A stretch of DNA of 43,827 nucleotides. Source: an uncultured Alphaproteobacteria bacterium. Lineage in GTDB: Bacteria > Pseudomonadota > Alphaproteobacteria > Rs-D84. Below are positions 39,479-43,827 of the stretch, piece after piece. The notes below the pieces were generated by a model. It saw nothing but the letters and a program-made list of their open reading frames with translations, did no database searches and was not told the DNA's origin. Where the stretch lies: the NCBI GenBank assembly GCA_937888635.1, contig CALARG010000064.1, positions 1 to 43,827 of the forward strand, read 5' to 3'. Numbering within the stretch: the first letter of the stretch is position 1; each line of letters begins with the position of its first letter. The position numbers and the translations under genes are program-made.

Positions 39479-39818
39479 GTTTTTCCACCTTTTTTACAAT
39501 CAACCATCCTAATACGAACGCCAGCGCAAAAAATGCCGTCGCCCATTTATCGCGTTCGGCTTCTGCCTTTTTTACATCTGTGCGGCACGATTCCTTGATT
39601 GCCGCGTGTCCAGACTTTATCGCTGCCATATCTGCTTTTACCGCTTCGGTCTTACACTCGGCTGGCAGCGATTTTTCCAACGCAACAATTTGTTGTTCCA
39701 CGGATTCCAAAATAGAATCAGTCGCGGTTTTGTTTACACAACCAGCGCACGCCAAAATACATATAAAAAACGCGATATTTTTAACATATCGCGCAAAATA
39801 GGTTAAAATCTTTAACAT
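39471..39818 (-). CDS. putative unimolecular spanin (lipoprotein with C-terminal membrane helix)
   Basis: A 115-aa protein from MLKILTYF. An N-terminal hydrophobic segment ends in a lipobox-like CILACAGC, followed by a helical periplasmic part (SILESVEQQIVALEKS...) and a C-terminal membrane helix (WATAFFALAFVLGWLIVKKV). Lipid anchor at one end and inner-membrane helix at the other is the u-spanin layout, which fuses outer and inner membranes in lysis. The lipobox is not ideal, so a plain bitopic lysis protein is possible. The ATG is 1 base after the HNH stop codon and 8 bases of its end overlap the endolysin start. Confidence 0.6.
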   Translation of the reverse strand: MLKILTYFARYVKNIAFFICILACAGCVNKTATDSILESVEQQIVALEKSLPAECKTEAVKADMAAIKSGHAAIKESCRTDVKKAEAERDKWATAFFALAFVLGWLIVKKVEKHV

Positions 39819-39819
39819 A

Positions 39820-40068
39820 TTATCTTTCCTTTGTTGCTTGTATTTTCCGAAATTGCGCCAACGATAAATCGGCTTTTGCCTGATTGCAGTCATAATGCAC
39901 CGGCCGCAGGTTTTCCGGCACGGTTTTGCCACCACGGCTGGCCGGTTTGATGTGGTCTAAATTCCATCGTTGGCCTGCCAATATCGGCCGGCCGCACAAA
40001 TAACAACAACAGAATTCATAATGCACTGCATATTCGCAGATTTTTCTGAATTCTTTTTTGCTTTTCAT
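39820..40068 (-). CDS. HNH endonuclease (phage)
   Basis: An 82-aa protein with a full HNH motif: CYLCGRPI (Zn knuckle), WNLDHIKPASRGG (His-Asp catalytic HxxP), ENLRPVHYDCNQAKAD. Small phage HNH proteins nick DNA and often assist terminase at packaging. Here the gene lies between a holin candidate and a spanin candidate, coupled to both by 1-base gaps, an unusual place. The start at 40068 has AAAAGGATTGAC before it. Confidence 0.85.
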   Translation of the reverse strand: MKSKKEFRKICEYAVHYEFCCCYLCGRPILAGQRWNLDHIKPASRGGKTVPENLRPVHYDCNQAKADLSLAQFRKIQATKER

Positions 40069-40069
40069 G

Positions 40070-40474
40070 TCAATCCTTTTTGTGCAACGACTGTGAAATT
40101 TCTGCGACATCACGCGAATGCTCTACAAAATACGCAATAGCAACGCCAGACAAAACAAAAGCCGCGGCTATCACGGCAACTGCGTACCATACATATTTCT
40201 TTCTTGCGGCCTTTGCCAATAAATCCATCTGCGCTGCTTTCTCTTCAATCTTGTTGGTGTCTAGTTTTTCGTGAATTTGATTGACCAGTTTTAATATCTG
40301 CGCTTGTGCGGCGCCTTGTGTGGCAACGGCATCTTGTACCTTTGCCAATTTGTCTTTTACTTCGGCCAAATCTCCTTCAACCTTTTCAACTTTGTTTAGC
40401 AATATTAAAAACCCCCGTTTTTCTGGCCTTTTTAGACCGGTTAAATGTTCTATTTGTGCGCGCGCTTCGTCCAT
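40070..40474 (-). CDS. coiled-coil protein with one membrane helix, holin candidate
   Basis: A 134-aa protein: a long amphipathic coiled coil (~20-90, KVEKVEGDLAEVKDKLAKVQDAV), then one hydrophobic helix (~93-115, YVWYAVAVIAAAFVLSGVAIAYF) and a short charged tail. This plan resembles XhlA/hemolysin-like phage proteins and other single-helix holins. Position directly upstream of the HNH, spanin and endolysin genes supports a lysis role, but no diagnostic motif exists; a structural tail or anti-receptor protein cannot be excluded. Confidence 0.55.
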   Translation of the reverse strand: MDEARAQIEHLTGLKRPEKRGFLILLNKVEKVEGDLAEVKDKLAKVQDAVATQGAAQAQILKLVNQIHEKLDTNKIEEKAAQMDLLAKAARKKYVWYAVAVIAAAFVLSGVAIAYFVEHSRDVAEISQSLHKKD

Positions 40475-40486
40475 TTAAACCACCTT

Positions 40487-40822
40487 TTATTCGATATATG
40501 GGTTTTCGTTTTGAATTTTTTCACTCAATTCTTTGACTTTTGCAACATATTCCGCTTCCAATTCTTCTGTCCACGTGCCGCATGCAACTTTTCTGTTCTT
40601 TTGTGAATGCAACTTGTCAATATGTTTGGCGTATAGCGCTTCGCGCGTTTGGCTGATTATTTCGTTTTGCTCTTCGATTGTAAGCTCTGGGATAACGATT
40701 TCAATTATCTTGTATGTGCCGTTGCCCAGTGATTCAATACTGAACTTCCCGCCATTGGCGTTGTTCCAATTGGCAAATGCTGTATATTCTGATTTAGTTA
40801 TGATTTGTCCATCGTAGTACAT
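40487..40822 (-). CDS. small phage tail-associated protein
   Basis: A 111-aa protein from MYYDGQIITKSEY, with AAAAGGAGC before the ATG. An N-terminal beta part with a FxIESLGNGTYKIIEI strand pattern is followed by helices (EEQNEIISQTREALYAKHIDKLHSQK; EELEAEYVAKVKELSEKI). Position behind the tail-fibre genes suggests a tail-fibre chaperone or tip protein. No signal or membrane segment. I do not recognise a defined family. Confidence 0.65.
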   Translation of the reverse strand: MYYDGQIITKSEYTAFANWNNANGGKFSIESLGNGTYKIIEIVIPELTIEEQNEIISQTREALYAKHIDKLHSQKNRKVACGTWTEELEAEYVAKVKELSEKIQNENPYIE

Positions 40823-40836
40823 TTTTTTGCTCCTTT

Positions 40837-41259
40837 TTAATCTTGTTCTGGGCTTGCTGCTATGCCTTTGACTCCCCAAACAATTTCCACGCTCTGTGTA
40901 TTAGACGTACTAAAATAACCATCAATTTTTGTTGTGAATTTGTTTTCTGTGCCGCCTTTTGTGTTATAAATCCATCCGCTCTTGAATGATGTTTGGTGGG
41001 AATAGTTATTACTTGCCATTTCGACAGGAAAGGTTGCAGACCATACTGTGTTTGTGTTGGCTGTTGCGCTTATGGTGATTAATCCGCCTTGCTCAACCCA
41101 TCCGCTTTTATACTTTCTGTACCATGTATAACCATTAGCAGGTGTCGGGTCTTGTCTTTCAACAACATAATCCACCGAATCTTGTGGCACTGTTGGACTA
41201 GGTAAATCAACTTTGTTATTTAATGCTTCTGAAATCTTTCCGATATCTATATCTGCCAT
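40837..41259 (-). CDS. phage tail-fibre tip-like protein sharing a module with the upstream fibre
   Basis: A 140-aa protein from MADIDIGKIS. Residues ~14-58 (NNKVDLP...QDPTPANGYTWYRKYKSGWVEQGG) repeat a stretch of the 357-aa fibre encoded just upstream. The rest is a beta-rich tip (TISATANTNTVWSATFPVEMAS; VEIVWGVKGIAA). This looks like a second, interchangeable receptor-binding tip on the same adaptor. AAAGGAACAAAAT precedes the ATG, 11 bases behind the fibre gene. Confidence 0.75.
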   Translation of the reverse strand: MADIDIGKISEALNNKVDLPSPTVPQDSVDYVVERQDPTPANGYTWYRKYKSGWVEQGGLITISATANTNTVWSATFPVEMASNNYSHQTSFKSGWIYNTKGGTENKFTTKIDGYFSTSNTQSVEIVWGVKGIAASPEQD

Positions 41260-41270
41260 ATTTTGTTCCT

Positions 41271-42344
41271 TTATGCTGCTATACCAAATGCCGCCCAACA
41301 CCCCGTCATATCACCATAACTGCCGGTCCAATCCTTGTTTGTTCCTAACTGTCCGCCAGAAAATGATGTGGTTGTAACGCTACTTATCATGTTGTTTCTT
41401 GTAGCGGCCGTGTCTGCACTATATAAAGAAGTAACAACCGTAGGAACATGTAAAAAAGGCACGACAAACGTTACGGTTTTTCCTGACAAGGTTCCCCCTT
41501 GTTCAACCCAGCCTGACTTGTACTTGCGATACCAAGTGTAGTTATTCTCTGCTGTTGGTAGTTGCGACTCTATAACAAGGTCAACGTCACTCTGTGCTTT
41601 CCCAGTAGGCAAATCAACCTTATTGTCAAACATTTCTGCGTTCAGGCCAGCGGTCTGCTTCAATGCTTCTTTTTCAAAATTTCCTACATAGAAGTATAAA
41701 TACATCTGCGTTGCTGGCGGCTGTACTGTGTTGCTGTTGCCATACACAGAAGACGAGAGAGAAGCATCAAAACTAAGTGTGCCGGCAGGTTCGCCACTGC
41801 CGTCGTTTCGTATGTTGGTATCTGATGTGCCACCTTGGACAAAAGAACCTGTTGCAGTTGGAGTACCGGAATATATATTTCTCGTGACGGAACCTGTAAT
41901 GTTTGGCACGCCGGCGGCAATATATGCAGCCAAAGAACCGCGCAATCCAACAAAGCCCCATTTTGTACGCGGCAATTTAAACTGTTTGTTTGCTGTGTCT
42001 AAGATGTAATACCAAGCAACGCCAGTTGAATTATAAATATTCTCCGCCGCGGTAATATTATCAGGATATGCTGCATTTATAATCTTGTGCCCGTCAGGCG
42101 CTAAGTCATAAAAAACAGTATAGCCATTTATTGTGTCTGCCAAACCCCGCGCTGTTGCGTTAGTTAGGTCATCCAACAAATGCTCGTACGCCACAACATA
42201 CACATCACCACTATGCCAAGAGAAAGTGTCGGCACGGAGCCACGACATATCGTCCAACCGATGGTCAGCCCATTTAAAATCAAATAAATTGACCCCTGAT
42301 GCCGGCTGTCCTGCGATTATTTTATTTCCTTGTCTTATGCTCAT
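41271..42344 (-). CDS. phage tail fibre protein
   Basis: A 357-aa protein from MSIRQGNK, with AAAGGAGAG before the start. It contains a KLPRTKWGFVGLRGSLAAYIAAGVPNITGS segment like the shaft-to-collar region of phage tail fibres/collar proteins, Gly/Ser/Thr-rich loops, the adaptor NKVDLP...TWYRKYKSGWVEQGG (~240-290), and a C-terminal tip (YSADTAATRNNMISSVTTTS...WAAFGIAA). It binds a host surface receptor, by analogy to side and distal tail fibres. Confidence 0.82.
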   Translation of the reverse strand: MSIRQGNKIIAGQPASGVNLFDFKWADHRLDDMSWLRADTFSWHSGDVYVVAYEHLLDDLTNATARGLADTINGYTVFYDLAPDGHKIINAAYPDNITAAENIYNSTGVAWYYILDTANKQFKLPRTKWGFVGLRGSLAAYIAAGVPNITGSVTRNIYSGTPTATGSFVQGGTSDTNIRNDGSGEPAGTLSFDASLSSSVYGNSNTVQPPATQMYLYFYVGNFEKEALKQTAGLNAEMFDNKVDLPTGKAQSDVDLVIESQLPTAENNYTWYRKYKSGWVEQGGTLSGKTVTFVVPFLHVPTVVTSLYSADTAATRNNMISSVTTTSFSGGQLGTNKDWTGSYGDMTGCWAAFGIAA

Positions 42345-42355
42345 ACTACTCTCCT

Positions 42356-43827
42356 TTATACATATCTGACCGGACAGAACATAATCCACCCGCCACGAAC
42401 AGAAGAACTAAACACATCGCCTTTTGCTACTGGCAAAGTGGACAAAGACCCGCCTTCAACGTCGCCAACGCTTCTGTAAATATAAGATATTGCAAAAGCC
42501 TTTCCGTTTATACTTACGTTCGCCGTTGTGGTGTTTTCAACGCACCTTATTAATAAGAACCCGTTTTCAGGAATTGTATGCGTTGCATTAACAGCAAGTT
42601 CAACGCCTCTGGCGTAATCTGGCACAACAAAATAGCCGATGTCTGCTTTCTTGTTTAATCGTTCGCTTATCGCTCCTAAATCCGTCGGGCTTCCCGTAAA
42701 GTCGTCTGTGATAAAACAAATCCAATCTGGGTGCTTGTTTACAACGTCTTGCGTTTCGTATTCTTCCAGCGTTCCCACCCAGTCATATTTAACGGCACCT
42801 TTGTTTTTTTCCAAAGCACCGATCGCCTGTATTTTGCCGGCTGATTTGTTTATTGTCACATCATCTGTTGCTACTTCAATTTTTTGCAAATCTTCAGTGG
42901 TCGCCAACTGATTGGTGGGCGATGCCTTTTCTGGTATTGTTTGCTTTATGTTCTCAACATCTGTGGCGGTATCGTTAATTTTGCTCAAATTGCTATCGGA
43001 CAGATTTATTTTCCCGTTTTCTACTTTCAATGTTTCGCCAACAATAACACCACCCAATTGTTCTGATGTTGCTGGACGAATACCTGCGGTCACGGCATTC
43101 TGTGCTTCCTTGGCACTATTTGCGGCATTGGCTGCATCTTTCGCGGCAGATGTGGCACTGGCGGCGGCATTTTGCTCGCTGGTCGCTGCATTGTTTGCTG
43201 CCGTTTCGGCAGCTGATTGAGCGTTTTGTGCATTGGCTGCATGTTCGGCCGTTTTTGATTCCGATGTTGCAGCAGATGTGGCACTGGTTGCCGCTGCATT
43301 GGCCGATGCTTGTGCCGCGGTTTTCTGGGATTGTGCATTTTCTGCACTTGCGCTTGCTGCTTGTGCGGCGGATTGTGCAGCGGCCGCATCTTCGGCCGCT
43401 GATTGCTTTGAACTGCTGGCAGATTGTGCGGATTGTGCAGCGGCGTTTGCAGAACTTGCGGCCGCGGTTTGGCTGTTGGCCGCGGCACTGGCGCTATTGG
43501 CGGCGTTTGATTCCGATGTTGCGGCCGCGGTTTGTGCAGCCTGTGCATTCTCTTCACTTTTTTTTGCAGCGGATTGTGCAGCCTGTGCTGCGCTCTGGCT
43601 GGTCGCTGCTTTACTTTGTGCGTCTTCTGTTGCGGCTTGTGCGTTTTTTGCTGCCTGTGCATATTGTTGTGCATCGGTCGCGCTGTTGGCGGCGTTTGAT
43701 TCCGATGTTGCGGCAGATTCCTTGCTTTCTTGCGCACTTGTTGCCGCTGATTGCGCAGTCGCTGCACTGTTCGTTGCATTTAATTCTGAACCGGCGGCGG
43801 CATCTGCCGCGGATTGTGCAGATTTCT
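42356..43827 (-). CDS. phage side-tail-fibre (Stf-like) protein, 5' end beyond the window
   Basis: At least 490 residues, open to the right edge on the minus strand. The visible first ~245 residues are an Ala/Ser/Gln/Asn repeat (AATSESNAANSA, AQSAAQAA) with a heptad-like period, as in the shaft of lambda Stf and T4-like fibres; it forms a trimeric coiled or triple-beta stalk. The C-terminal ~245 residues (from about TAGIRPATSEQLGGVIVG) include TSEQLGGV, typical of fibre shafts, and beta-rich tip strands. No ATG begins the Ala-rich frame here; the start codon lies outside. Confidence 0.85.
   Translation of the reverse strand, partial: KSAQSAADAAAGSELNATNSAATAQSAATSAQESKESAATSESNAANSATDAQQYAQAAKNAQAATEDAQSKAATSQSAAQAAQSAAKKSEENAQAAQTAAATSESNAANSASAAANSQTAAASSANAAAQSAQSASSSKQSAAEDAAAAQSAAQAASASAENAQSQKTAAQASANAAATSATSAATSESKTAEHAANAQNAQSAAETAANNAATSEQNAAASATSAAKDAANAANSAKEAQNAVTAGIRPATSEQLGGVIVGETLKVENGKINLSDSNLSKINDTATDVENIKQTIPEKASPTNQLATTEDLQKIEVATDDVTINKSAGKIQAIGALEKNKGAVKYDWVGTLEEYETQDVVNKHPDWICFITDDFTGSPTDLGAISERLNKKADIGYFVVPDYARGVELAVNATHTIPENGFLLIRCVENTTTANVSINGKAFAISYIYRSVGDVEGGSLSTLPVAKGDVFSSSVRGGWIMFCPVRYV

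Noticed and set aside
43090..43779. A 229-codon minus-strand frame rich in Gln, Pro, Arg and His
   Set aside because: Out-of-frame shadow of the alanine-rich tail-fibre repeat, which stays open to the window edge in another frame but has no ATG there.

Overview
The window reads as a chromosome segment of a host-associated, probably uncultured alphaproteobacterium. This is an inference from gene content: a clpP-clpX pair, recO, ssb, polA, tyrS, pth, an envC-like gene, a membrane-anchored DsbA/Com1-type protein, AT-leaning codon use, many small beta-barrel outer-membrane proteins, and very large secreted Cys-rich proteins of the kind seen in gut alphaproteobacteria. No 16S gene is present, so a finer placement is not supported.

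Layout. (1) 20-5399, minus strand: a five-gene operon (ABC exporter, HExxH protein, GNAT acetyltransferase, S41 protease, second HExxH protein), preceded by a promoter and a ~187-nt highly structured leader. (2) 5679-7673, plus strand: an EcoRI-family adenine methyltransferase and a signal-peptide-bearing PLD-type nuclease. (3) 7584-11604: a tRNA-Gln integration hot spot. An intact tRNA-Gln is followed by a 44-bp exact copy of its 3' half and by two tandem cassettes, each with the same 75-bp start, a promoter with paired TTCGAA boxes, one AT-rich gene (an ABC exporter; an unknown 286-aa protein) and a homologous ~90-bp tail ending in CAACCA. A gene-less third start and a degenerate tRNA 3' end follow. 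(4) 11605-26364: mostly core genes (ssb, a subtilisin-like exported protease, leaderless recO, a DsbA-like protein, clpP, clpX, a YgiW-like OB-fold protein, tyrS, envC-like, polA, an outer-membrane protein, pth). Embedded here is a small Cys-rich peptide gene next to a radical SAM enzyme, a possible peptide-modification pair. (5) 26403-37418: the cell-surface region, with two giant secreted proteins, three envelope proteins (two of them predicted outer-membrane barrels), a tRNA-Leu with the unusual anticodon AAG, and two Cys-rich secreted proteins lying between oppositely oriented MITE-like repeats behind a long leader with competing hairpins. (6) 37677-38618: two minus-strand genes, one DUF1919-like. 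(7) 38716-43827: a tRNA-like structured element, a tail-chaperone fragment, and the tail-fibre and lysis end of a prophage on the minus strand, which runs off the right edge.

The strongest candidates for something undescribed are the tRNA-anchored cassette array (8123-11463), the switch-like leader of the exporter/protease operon (5400-5586), the Cys-rich peptide plus radical SAM pair (18661-20076), and the attenuator-like leader with inverted MITEs around the Cys-rich surface genes (34899-37651). All protein names come from reading motifs by eye; no database search was possible.
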